Shown here: positions 9,647-17,270 of the stretch, in pieces
How the letters are laid out: each line of letters begins with the position of its first letter
Position numbering within the stretch: position 1 is the stretch's first letter
From: Flavobacterium jumunjinense
GTDB lineage: Bacteria > Bacteroidota > Bacteroidia > Flavobacteriales > Flavobacteriaceae
Direction of reading: 5' to 3'
NCBI RefSeq assembly: GCF_021650975.2
Contig: NZ_CP091285.1
Span: 1,984,001 to 2,048,000 of the forward strand
DNA: 64,000 bases
Made by a program: the position numbers and the translations under genes
Notes under the pieces: generated by a model
Told to the model about the DNA's origin: nothing
The model's input: only the letters and a program-made list of their open reading frames with translations
Database searches by the model: none

Positions 9647-10045
9647 TTATAATGTTTTTGAATTTTTAACTTTTATTATTTCTATAGTATTTATACCTGT
9701 TGGAAACTGCCAATCTATTGTGTCGTTTTGAGCATAACCAAAAAGGGCAAGTCCCATTGGTGCTAATACAGATATTTTATTATTAGCTAGGTCGCTTTTC
9801 TCTGGAGTAACAATTTGATATGTTCTTTGTTCATTAAACGCAGTTTTGATGGTTACAATAGAATTAAATCGAATAATATCTTCGGGTAATTCTGTGTTGT
9901 CCATTATTTTCGCATCTTTTAGTTCGTTAACTAATTTCTCAAAAGATAATCGATATGTTTTATCATATTTATTATGAGAGTTTGAAAAAAGTTGCTTTAA
10001 AGTTTCAAGTTCTCTTCGATCAATAATTATTGTTTCGTATTTCAT
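9647..10045 (-). CDS. Rnk/GreA-GreB C-terminal domain protein
   Basis: The C-terminal two thirds (from about residue 60: VTIKTAF, SDLANNKISVLAPMGLALFGY) match the FKBP-like C-terminal domain of GreA/GreB transcript-cleavage factors, in which the phrase SPLGxALLG is characteristic. The N-terminal part is too short for the full antiparallel coiled coil of GreA and lacks its acidic tip, so the architecture is like Rnk, a regulator of nucleoside diphosphate kinase that can bind RNA polymerase. At 132 aa it fits Rnk-like proteins. It lies between gdh and the small coiled-coil gene, and is probably cotranscribed with both. Confidence 0.75.
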   Translation of the reverse strand: MKYETIIIDRRELETLKQLFSNSHNKYDKTYRLSFEKLVNELKDAKIMDNTELPEDIIRFNSIVTIKTAFNEQRTYQIVTPEKSDLANNKISVLAPMGLALFGYAQNDTIDWQFPTGINTIEIIKVKNSKTL

Positions 10046-10081
10046 GATTCATAAAATGAGTTTTATTAATAGAACTTTTCA

Positions 10082-11371
10082 TTATGGAAAAATTCCTCTT
10101 TCAACATATGCAGTTTCAATGCGACTAATAGCAATTGTATATGCTGCAGTTCTCCAATCAACTTTATTTGTAGTAGCTAGCTTCTCTACTCTTCTGAAGT
10201 TTACTGTCATTTTTCTTTCAATTTTGAACATTACTTCATCTAATGGCCATAATTCTCCATTTCTATTTTGAAGCCATTCAAAATAACTACCAATCACGCC
10301 ACCAGAATTACATAAAATATCAGGGATTATAGTAACATTGTTGTCTAGTAATATTCGTTCTGCTTCGTTGTTAATTGGTCCGTTTGCTCCTTCAGCAATA
10401 ACTTTAGCCTTGATTTTATCAGCATTGGCTTCTGTAATTTGATTTCCTAAAGCGGCAGGAATAATGAAGTCACATTCTAATCCAAAAAAGGCATCAGGAT
10501 TCATTTCTGTTGCACCTTCAAATCCTTTTGTTGAGCCTTTTCTAGGTTTACAATGCTCGTATAAATCTTCAACGGAGATTCCTTCATTATTAATTAGAGT
10601 AGCGTGAGCGTCTTGTGTTGCGATTAAAATAGCTCCATCATTATTTAGAAAATGGGAAGCCCAATATCCAACATTTCCAAAACCTTGTACAATGAATTTT
10701 TTACCTTTTAAAGTCTCATTTTTGTCTTCAAACAACAATCTAAGGGTTAAGTATACTCCAAAACCAGTAGCTCTGTCTCTACCTTCAAGTCCACCACTTC
10801 CAATAGGCTTTCCGGTTACAACGTGTTTATGGTTTGATCTTTCGTTGGGGGATTTTGTAGACATAAATGTGTCTGCCATCCAAGCCATTGTTTGCTCGTT
10901 CGTGTTTACATCTGGTGCAGGAATATCATATTCTGCTCCAATATTATCTCCTAATGCAAAAGTAAATCGTCTTGTGATTCTTTCAAGTTCAGATAGAGAG
11001 TAGTTTCTTGGGTCTATTTGAATACCACCTTTTGCACCACCATAGGGTAGTCCTGCTAAAGAAGTTTTCCATGTCATCCACATTGCTAAAGCTTTTGCAT
11101 CATTTACATCTACAGTTGGGTGATATCTTAAGCCTCCTTTGTATGGCCCTAATGCATTATTATGTTGAACTCTATAACCTGTAAAAATTTCAACATTTCC
11201 GTTGTCCATTTTTACAGGGAAATGAATGATTATTTCATTATTTGTAATAGATAATATTTTTCTAATATTTGCATTAAGATTCATGGAATCTGCAGTTTTA
11301 TTAAATTGTTCCAAAACATTATCGAGCATTGTTTTTTGCTTTTTTACTTCTAAAATTTTTATATTATTCAT
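10082..11371 (-). CDS. gdhA: Glu/Leu/Phe/Val dehydrogenase, probably glutamate dehydrogenase
   Basis: The enzyme interconverts glutamate and 2-oxoglutarate plus ammonia using NAD(P). Visible features are the substrate-binding GPYKGGLRYHP (K78), the catalytic LPYGGAKGG loop with K114, a NAD-binding Rossmann segment VQGFGNVGYWAS near 229, and the IIPDILCNSGGV segment. At 429 aa it belongs to the hexameric short type. The annotated ATG at 11371 overlaps by 8 nt the stop of a 49-aa upstream gene, so the start is probably translationally coupled; an alternative ATG 14 codons in (MLDNVLEQF) is also possible. The operon has a sigma-54-type promoter upstream. Paralogues acting on Leu or Phe cannot be excluded, but the overall sequence favours glutamate. 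Confidence 0.9.
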   Translation of the reverse strand: MNNIKILEVKKQKTMLDNVLEQFNKTADSMNLNANIRKILSITNNEIIIHFPVKMDNGNVEIFTGYRVQHNNALGPYKGGLRYHPTVDVNDAKALAMWMTWKTSLAGLPYGGAKGGIQIDPRNYSLSELERITRRFTFALGDNIGAEYDIPAPDVNTNEQTMAWMADTFMSTKSPNERSNHKHVVTGKPIGSGGLEGRDRATGFGVYLTLRLLFEDKNETLKGKKFIVQGFGNVGYWASHFLNNDGAILIATQDAHATLINNEGISVEDLYEHCKPRKGSTKGFEGATEMNPDAFFGLECDFIIPAALGNQITEANADKIKAKVIAEGANGPINNEAERILLDNNVTIIPDILCNSGGVIGSYFEWLQNRNGELWPLDEVMFKIERKMTVNFRRVEKLATTNKVDWRTAAYTIAISRIETAYVERGIFP

Positions 11372-11513
11372 ATTCTTCGCAATGATTTTTATTGTTTTCT
11401 ACCCAAGTACAGAAAGTATTATTATCACAATTTGAGCAAATGCCAATTAGACTATTTGCAAGATGAACCTCTTCAAAAGGTTCAATAGATTCAGGATTAA
11501 GTAAAATTTCCAT
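11364..11513 (-). CDS. Small four-cysteine protein overlapping gdh (49 aa)
   Basis: A 50-codon ORF begins with ATG at 11513 and ends TAA at 11364, overlapping the gdh start by 8 nt. It begins MEILLNPESIEP and ends HCEEYE. Four cysteines are arranged C-x2-C-x6-C-x8-C (CSNC, FCTW, HCEEYE), consistent with a single zinc or iron site. A small Cys4 module ending in CEEY(E) resembles short zinc-ribbon-like proteins I recall from other phyla, but I cannot confirm this. The sigma-54 promoter 28 nt upstream, the translational overlap and the clear metal-site pattern support it as a real gene. A redox or metal-linked partner of the dehydrogenase is possible but is inference. Confidence 0.75.
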   Translation of the reverse strand: MEILLNPESIEPFEEVHLANSLIGICSNCDNNTFCTWVENNKNHCEEYE

Positions 11514-11540
11514 ATTTTATATTTTATTCCTTAGGAGTAG

Positions 11541-11555
11541 ACAATCTGTGTGCCA
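11541..11555 (-). promoter_or_regulatory. Sigma-54 (-24/-12) promoter of the Cys4-gdh operon
   Basis: On the minus strand the bases read TGGCAC, five bases, then TTGT. The -24 GG and the -12 G have the exact spacing of RpoN promoters (consensus TGGCAC-N5-TTGC/T). The predicted start site near 11529 leaves about 15 nt before the ATG at 11513. A sigma-54 activator with an intact GAFTGA loop is encoded immediately upstream on the same strand. Confidence 0.7.
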
Positions 11556-11590
11556 TTTTTCAAAGTGTACATGTAACTATCTGTTTATTA

Positions 11591-11693
11591 GTTTTTTATT
11601 TGTTTTTTATTCCTTTTTGTTAGTTTTTTATTTGGGTATATATGCATCAAACGAGGCAAAATGCCCCGTTTTTTATTGGATTGGTTTTTTATT
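11591..11693 (-). repeat. Five copies of AATAAAAAAC upstream of the gdh operon
   Basis: On the plus strand GTTTTTTATT occurs at 11591-11600, 11602-11611, 11623-11632, 11668-11677 and 11684-11693. Relative to the sigma-54 start site these cover about -60 to -165, the zone used by enhancer binding or DNA bending. The repeats could be mere A-tract low complexity. Confidence 0.4.
11649..11671 (-). promoter_or_regulatory. Palindrome: candidate activator binding site, or weak terminator
   Basis: AACGAGGCA-AAA-TGCCCCGTT is a near-perfect palindrome with a single A/C mismatch. It is centred about 130 bp upstream of the predicted sigma-54 start site, where enhancers of Fis-type HTH activators usually lie. 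Read as RNA it could also be a hairpin ending the activator gene, whose stop is at 11725, but the T run on the minus strand is short (GTTTG). Confidence 0.45.
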
Positions 11694-11724
11694 GGAAGTT
11701 TTATGAATTTTTACTTTTAATATG

Positions 11725-13050
11725 TTATTTTAAAAGTTTTTGTCTCAAAGTTTTTCGGTCTATTTGTAGAATTTCTGCTGCCTTTGTTTTGTTATTGTTA
11801 ACATTGGCTAGCACTTTTAAAATATATGTTTTTTCAATTTCATGCAAAGGTTTTAATTTTTCATTTTCTATTGGTTCTTTGTATTTTAATGATTTTGGCA
11901 ATGTATCAACATCAATAACCGTATCGCTTAAAATAATAAGACGTTGAATTATGTTTTCTAATTCTCGAATATTTCCTGGCCAATTGTTTCTTGTTAGAAT
12001 GTCTATTGCTTTTTGTGTTATTGTAATGCTAGGTTTACCATATTCCCTTCCATATTTTTTTAAAAAAGTAGCTATCAATATAGGAATATCTTTTTTTCTA
12101 TCCCTCAAAGGTGTGGTTTCTATATTTACAACATTAAGTCTGTAGTATAGGTCTTCTCTAAATGTTCCGTTTTCTATCGCATTTTGTAGGTTGTTATTTG
12201 TGGCAGAAATAATTCGAACATTTATTTTTTGAGGATTTTGAGAACCAATCATATAAATCTCTTTTTCCTGTAACACTCTTAAAAGTCGAGTTTGAATAGT
12301 ATGTGTTGCAGTTCCTATTTCATCTAAAAATAGGGTTCCGTTTTCTGCTGCATGAAACAATCCTTTTTTAGTTTCGTTTGCTCCAGTAAAAGCTCCTTTT
12401 ACATAGCCAAATAGCTCAGATTCAATTAAGTTTTCAGGAATGGCTCCACAGTTTACAGCTATAAAGGGTTTTGATGCAAAATTACCATTATAATGAATGG
12501 AACGTGCGATAAGTTCTTTTCCTGTGCCACTTTCCCCTTGAATTAAGACAGTTGCCTTATTGTTTTTTACTCTTTTGATAACGTCAATTAATTGCTCATG
12601 TTCTTTGGAAACTCCAACTAAGTTAGTAAAGAAATCATCTCTTTCTTCTTCTTCTCTTTTATTGGAAGTGTCTTTCTTCTTGTTTTTGAAACAATTATGA
12701 ATTGATTTTTTTAATTCTTCGAAAGTGAATGGTTTTGTTAAGTAGTCGGATGCGCCAGATTTTACAGCATTTATAGCAGTGTCTACTGAAGGGAATCCAG
12801 TTATAACAAGTTTTGGGATGTTAGGAAAATGTTCGTCAGCATATTTTATAAGTTCAATTCCATTTATTTCGGGCATTTGTAAATCTGTAATTAAAAGATC
12901 AATGACAGATGATTTTAGTACATCAATCGCTTCAATAACAGAAGTAGCTTTGTAAGAATGAAAATTCAAGTCTTTTAAATTACGTTGCAATAATTCTAAC
13001 ATATCATAATTGTCATCTACAATTAAAATATTTTCTTTTTTTAAACACAT
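11725..13050 (-). CDS. Sigma-54-dependent response regulator (NtrC family)
   Basis: Three domains are visible. A receiver domain (1-120) has VDD at 11-13 and phospho-acceptor D56 in LLITDLQMP. An AAA+ domain follows, with Walker A GESGTGKE at 172-179, the sigma-54-contacting GAFTGA loop at 219-224, Walker B GTLFLDE near 238-244 and the NWPGNIRELEN segment. A Fis-type helix-turn-helix (about 405-441, TKAAEILQIDRKTLRQKL) ends the protein. All elements needed to open RpoN promoters are intact. It directly follows its histidine kinase with no intergenic base and lies immediately upstream of the gdh operon and its -24/-12 promoter, so control of nitrogen or glutamate metabolism is a reasonable inference. 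The signal is unknown. Confidence 0.93.
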   Translation of the reverse strand: MCLKKENILIVDDNYDMLELLQRNLKDLNFHSYKATSVIEAIDVLKSSVIDLLITDLQMPEINGIELIKYADEHFPNIPKLVITGFPSVDTAINAVKSGASDYLTKPFTFEELKKSIHNCFKNKKKDTSNKREEEERDDFFTNLVGVSKEHEQLIDVIKRVKNNKATVLIQGESGTGKELIARSIHYNGNFASKPFIAVNCGAIPENLIESELFGYVKGAFTGANETKKGLFHAAENGTLFLDEIGTATHTIQTRLLRVLQEKEIYMIGSQNPQKINVRIISATNNNLQNAIENGTFREDLYYRLNVVNIETTPLRDRKKDIPILIATFLKKYGREYGKPSITITQKAIDILTRNNWPGNIRELENIIQRLIILSDTVIDVDTLPKSLKYKEPIENEKLKPLHEIEKTYILKVLANVNNNKTKAAEILQIDRKTLRQKLLK

Positions 13051-14148
13051 CTACTTTTCTTTTAAGGGTAAAATAATCTGAAAATTAGTTCCTCTGGGTT
13101 TGTTGTTTATTACTTTTATTTCTCCTTTGTGGCTTTTAATTATTCCATGAACTACGCTTAGGCCAAGACCAGAACCCTCACCAATTGGTTTTGTGGTAAA
13201 AAAAGGTTCGAATATTTTAGATTTTATAGCTTCGTCTATACCAGAACCTTCATCTTTGACTTCAATGATAAAGTTCTCTTTTTTTGAATAAACTAATACA
13301 TCAATCTTGCTTTCGAATGGTGCTACATAAATAGCGTTCATAATAATATTGAAAAGAACTTGTGTTAATTGAATTTCATCTATTTGTGCTTTGATTGTGC
13401 TGTCTTTAAAAGTAACATTACAAGTTATATTAGCTCTTTTGAAGTTTGGGCCTAATAGCGTAACGGCTTGCTTTATGATGGGTTTTATGAGAAGTATTTC
13501 TTTGTTTTGAGGCATTTCACAAGAGAAAAACATTAATTTTTTTACAATTTCTCGAGAGTAAATGGCAGCGTTAATAATCTTTGTAATGTCTTTATCGATT
13601 ATTTTTACTTTGTTTTCTCTTTTAATAAGTTCTGCAAAACCAAGAATATTTCCCAATGGTGTGTTTAGTTCGTGAGCAATTCCAGCTGTTATTTCTCCTA
13701 AAATGGAAAGTCTATCATTTCTTTCTGCCGATTGCTTTAATTTTTCTTCTTTTTCTTTTCTTTCTTTTCTTTCTAAAAAGAGACTTGTTTCAGAACTAAT
13801 TTTTTCAAGAAGTTTATTTTCTTCTTCTAAAAAATTAGTTATAGATAGTTTTGGAGAAGGATAATGAATTCTTATAATACCTACTTCATTATTCTCTATG
13901 TAGGTTTTACTTTCTATATGTATAGTTTTTTTAGGCAAAGTATCAGTAAATATTTCTAATTCGTTAAAAGTAATTTCTATTATAGCTTCGTCAGAATGTT
14001 TTAAAGCTTTTTTTAAACTTTCACCTATTTTTGTTAATGTATCCTCAACAGTTGTGTTTTTCTGATTAATGATATGAGTTGTCTCGTATAAGCACACTAA
14101 TTCCTTAATTCGTTCGTTTAATTTTTCTTCGGTTGAAATTGATGACAT
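13051..14148 (-). CDS. Soluble sensor histidine kinase, partner of the sigma-54 regulator
   Basis: A 365-aa kinase without membrane segments, so it senses a cytoplasmic signal. The N-terminal 130 residues are GAF-like (conserved LYETTHIINQ start and an IRIHYPSP strand). A short Lys/Glu-rich helix leads to the DHp domain with the H-box AGIAHELNTPLG (H159). The ATP-binding domain has N (NIIMNAIYVAP), G1 (KDEGSGI), F (FEPFFTTK) and G2 (GSGLGLSVV) boxes, all intact. The stop codon touches the ATG of the response regulator, a strong sign of coupled translation and a dedicated pair. Confidence 0.92.
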   Translation of the reverse strand: MSSISTEEKLNERIKELVCLYETTHIINQKNTTVEDTLTKIGESLKKALKHSDEAIIEITFNELEIFTDTLPKKTIHIESKTYIENNEVGIIRIHYPSPKLSITNFLEEENKLLEKISSETSLFLERKERKEKEEKLKQSAERNDRLSILGEITAGIAHELNTPLGNILGFAELIKRENKVKIIDKDITKIINAAIYSREIVKKLMFFSCEMPQNKEILLIKPIIKQAVTLLGPNFKRANITCNVTFKDSTIKAQIDEIQLTQVLFNIIMNAIYVAPFESKIDVLVYSKKENFIIEVKDEGSGIDEAIKSKIFEPFFTTKPIGEGSGLGLSVVHGIIKSHKGEIKVINNKPRGTNFQIILPLKEK

Positions 14149-14187
14149 AAGTTTTTATATAAAAAATCGGGGAATAATTACCCAATA

Positions 14188-14195
14188 CAAAAATA
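14188..14195 (-). promoter_or_regulatory. TAnnTTTG element for the kinase-regulator operon
   Basis: TATTTTTG on the minus strand, 39 nt before the kinase ATG at 14148. It matches the housekeeping -7 consensus, so the two-component genes themselves are probably not sigma-54 dependent. Confidence 0.5.
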
Positions 14196-14320
14196 TGTAA
14201 TTTGTGTGTGAAATTTTGTTTTTTTAAAATATAGGTTTAAGTATTTAGTCAATTAGATTTAAAAATACAGAAATGGTTCAAAAGAGTAGCTCTAAAATTT
14301 TTTTCTTTCAATCCTTATTC

Positions 14321-14328
14321 TAACTTTG
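14321..14328 (+). promoter_or_regulatory. TAnnTTTG element for the malic enzyme gene
   Basis: TAACTTTG, 23 nt before the ATG at 14352. The remainder of the 203-nt divergent gap shows nothing else that I can identify. Confidence 0.6.
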
Positions 14329-14351
14329 TAAGTTAGTATAAAACATATTAT

Positions 14352-16646
14352 ATGCATAAGGATACAAAAAGAAGAGAAGCTTTATTATATCACGCGAAGC
14401 CAACACCTGGAAAGATTCAGGTTGTGCCAACAAAGAAATATGCTACCCAGAGAGATTTATCTCTAGCCTATTCGCCAGGAGTAGCAGAACCATGTTTAGA
14501 GATTGCAAAAGATATAGATAACGTATATAAGTATACAGCAAAAGGAAATTTAGTAGCAGTAATATCAAATGGAACAGCTGTTTTAGGTCTAGGAGATATA
14601 GGTCCTGAGGCATCTAAGCCAGTAATGGAAGGAAAAGGATTGCTTTTTAAGATTTTTGCAGATATAGACGTTTTTGATATAGAAGTAGGGACAAAAGATG
14701 TTGAAGCTTTTATTCAAACAGTAAAAAATATTGCACCTACATTTGGTGGAATTAACCTTGAAGATATAAAAGCACCAGAATCTTTCGAAATAGAAAGAAG
14801 ACTGGTTGACGAATTGAATATTCCTGTGATGCATGATGATCAACATGGAACAGCAATTATATCTTCTGCTGCATTATTGAATGCACTAGAGTTAGCAAAC
14901 AAAGAGATTGATAAAGTTAAAATTGTTGTTTCTGGAGCAGGATCAGCAGCATTGGCATGTTCAAACTTGTATGTTCTACTAGGTGTGAACGTAGAAAATA
15001 TATTTATGTTCGATAAAGACGGAATGTTAACGACATGTCGAGAAGATTTATCTGATTTGCAAAAGAGATATGCAAAATCATGTGAGCCTCAATCACTGAA
15101 GCAAGTACTTGTAGGCGCAGATGTGTTTTTAGGGTTGTCTGTTGGAAACATATTAACACCAGATATGTTGTTGACGATGAAGAATGATCCAATTGTTTTT
15201 GCAATGGCAAATCCAACTCCAGAAGTTGATTACAATGTAGCAATAAATACAAGGAAAGATATCATCATGGCAACAGGTCGTTCAGATCATCCTAACCAAG
15301 TAAATAATGTATTAGGCTTTCCATATATTTTTAGAGGAGCGCTAGATGTTCGTGCTAAAAAAATTAATGAGGAAATGAAAATGGCAGCAGTTCGCGCATT
15401 AGCAGAATTGGCTAAAAGTCCTGTGCCAGAACAAGTAAATGTTGCATACGGAGAAACCAAGTTAAACTTTGGTAGAGATTATATTATTCCTAAACCATTC
15501 GATCCAAGATTAATTTCAGTAGTTGCGCCAGCTGTAGCTAAAGCAGCTATGGAATCTGGAGTAGCTCAAGTTGAGATTACGGATTGGGAAAAATATGAGT
15601 TGGATTTATTAGACAGATTAGGTTCTGATAATAAAATGATTCGAATGTTAATGAACCGAGCAAAAACGAATCCAAAGAGAGTTGTTTTTGCAGAAGCGGA
15701 TCATTTAGATGTTCTAAAAGCAGCTCAGATTGTTCTTGAAGAAGGAATTGGAGTGCCTATTTTATTAGGAAATAAAGAAATTATTCAAGAGCTTAAAACT
15801 GAAATAGGTTTTGATGCCGATGTAGTGATTATCGATCCAAAAACAAAGGAAGAAGACGGAAGAAGAACAAAATATGCTACTTCATTTTGGGAAACTAGAA
15901 AAAGAAGAGGTATTACCATGTTAGATGCTGAAAAATGGATGCGTGAACGTAACTATTTTGGTTTAATGATGGTGAATGAAGGAGAAGCAGATACAATGGT
16001 TACGGGTTATTCTAGAAGCTACCCTTCGGTGGTTAAACCAGTTCTAGAAATGATTGATAAAGCACCTGGAGTTTCTAGAATTGCAACGACAAATATGATG
16101 ATGACATCTAGAGGACCAATTTTCCTTTCAGATACAGCAATAAACCCTAACCCAACGGCAGAAGATTTAGCGAAAATTGCATTAATGACAGCTAAAACTG
16201 TAAGGATGTTTGGTATGGAGCCAGTTATGGCAATGGTTTCTTTTTCAAATTTTGGTTCTTCAGAGAGTGAAAACCCAAAGAAAATAAGAGAAGCAGTAGC
16301 TTATCTTCATAAATATTATCCAGATATAATCGTCGATGGGGAAATTCAAACTGATTTTGCTTTAAATCCTGAAATGTTGAAAAGTAAGTTCCCGTTTTCT
16401 AAATTGGTGAATAAAAAAGTGAATACTTTAATTTTTCCAAATTTAGATTCGGCAAATATTACTTATAAAATGATGAAAGAGCTTAATAAATCGGATTCAA
16501 TTGGACCGATTATGCTTGGATTAGATAAACCAGTTCATATTTTTCAATTAGGAGCAAGTGTAGAAGAAATGGTAAATATGGCTGCGGTTTCTGTAGTTGA
16601 TGCACAAGAAAAAGAACGAAAATTTAAAAAAGCTATTAATAAATAA
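14352..16646 (+). CDS. maeB: NADP-dependent malic enzyme fused to a phosphotransacetylase-like domain
   Basis: The N-terminal ~430 residues are malic enzyme: YSPGVAEPC substrate loop, [15 protein letters not shown], the [11 protein letters not shown] metal-binding segment and a Rossmann core [12 protein letters not shown]. The C-terminal ~330 residues match the phosphate acetyl/butyryltransferase fold (from [16 protein letters not shown] to the end). In the Escherichia coli MaeB group the PTA-like part is regulatory and inactive as an acetyltransferase. The 764-aa length is standard. It converts malate to pyruvate and CO2 with formation of NADPH. It is transcribed divergently from the kinase gene. 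Confidence 0.95.
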   Translation: MHKDTKRREALLYHAKPTPGKIQVVPTKKYATQRDLSLAYSPGVAEPCLEIAKDIDNVYKYTAKGNLVAVISNGTAVLGLGDIGPEASKPVMEGKGLLFKIFADIDVFDIEVGTKDVEAFIQTVKNIAPTFGGINLEDIKAPESFEIERRLVDELNIPVMHDDQHGTAIISSAALLNALELANKEIDKVKIVVSGAGSAALACSNLYVLLGVNVENIFMFDKDGMLTTCREDLSDLQKRYAKSCEPQSLKQVLVGADVFLGLSVGNILTPDMLLTMKNDPIVFAMANPTPEVDYNVAINTRKDIIMATGRSDHPNQVNNVLGFPYIFRGALDVRAKKINEEMKMAAVRALAELAKSPVPEQVNVAYGETKLNFGRDYIIPKPFDPRLISVVAPAVAKAAMESGVAQVEITDWEKYELDLLDRLGSDNKMIRMLMNRAKTNPKRVVFAEADHLDVLKAAQIVLEEGIGVPILLGNKEIIQELKTEIGFDADVVIIDPKTKEEDGRRTKYATSFWETRKRRGITMLDAEKWMRERNYFGLMMVNEGEADTMVTGYSRSYPSVVKPVLEMIDKAPGVSRIATTNMMMTSRGPIFLSDTAINPNPTAEDLAKIALMTAKTVRMFGMEPVMAMVSFSNFGSSESENPKKIREAVAYLHKYYPDIIVDGEIQTDFALNPEMLKSKFPFSKLVNKKVNTLIFPNLDSANITYKMMKELNKSDSIGPIMLGLDKPVHIFQLGASVEEMVNMAAVSVVDAQEKERKFKKAINK

Positions 16647-16655
16647 TATTTTTTA

Positions 16656-16663
16656 TATTTTTG
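16656..16663 (+). promoter_or_regulatory. TAnnTTTG element upstream of ruvA
   Basis: TATTTTTG ends 22 nt before the ruvA ATG at 16686. It could drive the ruvA-sprA unit. Confidence 0.5.
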
Positions 16664-16685
16664 GCTATTAACCAATAAAAAAATC

Positions 16686-17267
16686 ATGATTACTCACATT
16701 CAAGGAAAACTAGTTGAAAAAAATCCGACAGAAGTTGTAATAGACTGTAATGGTGTTGGGTATCATATTAATATATCACTACATACTTTCTCTCTTTTGC
16801 CAGAAAGTGATAATTTAAAACTTTTCACTTTCTTGCAAATAAAGGAAGACGCACACACTTTATACGGTTTCGTAGAAAAGCAAGAAAGAGAGTTGTTCAA
16901 ATTGTTAATCTCTGTTTCTGGGATTGGAGCAAATATTGCAAGAACTATGTTGTCTTCTTTGGCGCCACAACAAATAATTCATGCAATTGGATCAAATGAT
17001 GTCGGAACAGTTCAGAGCATTAAAGGTATTGGAGCAAAAACAGCTCAGAGAGTTATCTTAGATTTGAAAGATAAAGTGTTAAAAGTGTATGATTTAGACG
17101 AAGTTTCTTTGGTTTCTAACAATACAAACAAAGAAGAAGCGTTATCTGCTTTAGAGGTGCTTGGTTTTGTTAGAAAAACAGCAGAAAAAGTTATAGACAA
17201 AATTGTAAATGAAGCCCCAAATGCATCAGTTGAAACTTTAATTAAACAAGCACTAAAAAACTTATAA
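16686..17267 (+). CDS. ruvA: Holliday junction-binding protein RuvA
   Basis: RuvA binds four-way junctions and loads RuvB. The OB-fold N-terminus (MITHIQGKLVEKNPTEVVIDCNG), the double helix-hairpin-helix centre (LLISVSGIGANIART, IKGIGAKTAQRVILDLKDK) and the C-terminal RuvB-contacting helix bundle (EEALSALEVLGF) are all present. The length of 193 aa is normal. Its stop is 3 nt before the TTG start of sprA, so the two are cotranscribed and probably translationally coupled. Confidence 0.97.
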   Translation: MITHIQGKLVEKNPTEVVIDCNGVGYHINISLHTFSLLPESDNLKLFTFLQIKEDAHTLYGFVEKQERELFKLLISVSGIGANIARTMLSSLAPQQIIHAIGSNDVGTVQSIKGIGAKTAQRVILDLKDKVLKVYDLDEVSLVSNNTNKEEALSALEVLGFVRKTAEKVIDKIVNEAPNASVETLIKQALKNL

Positions 17268-17270
17268 GAC

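Noticed and set aside
10692..11003. 103-aa plus-strand ORF opposite gdh
   Set aside because: Antisense shadow of a highly conserved enzyme, without a recognisable domain.
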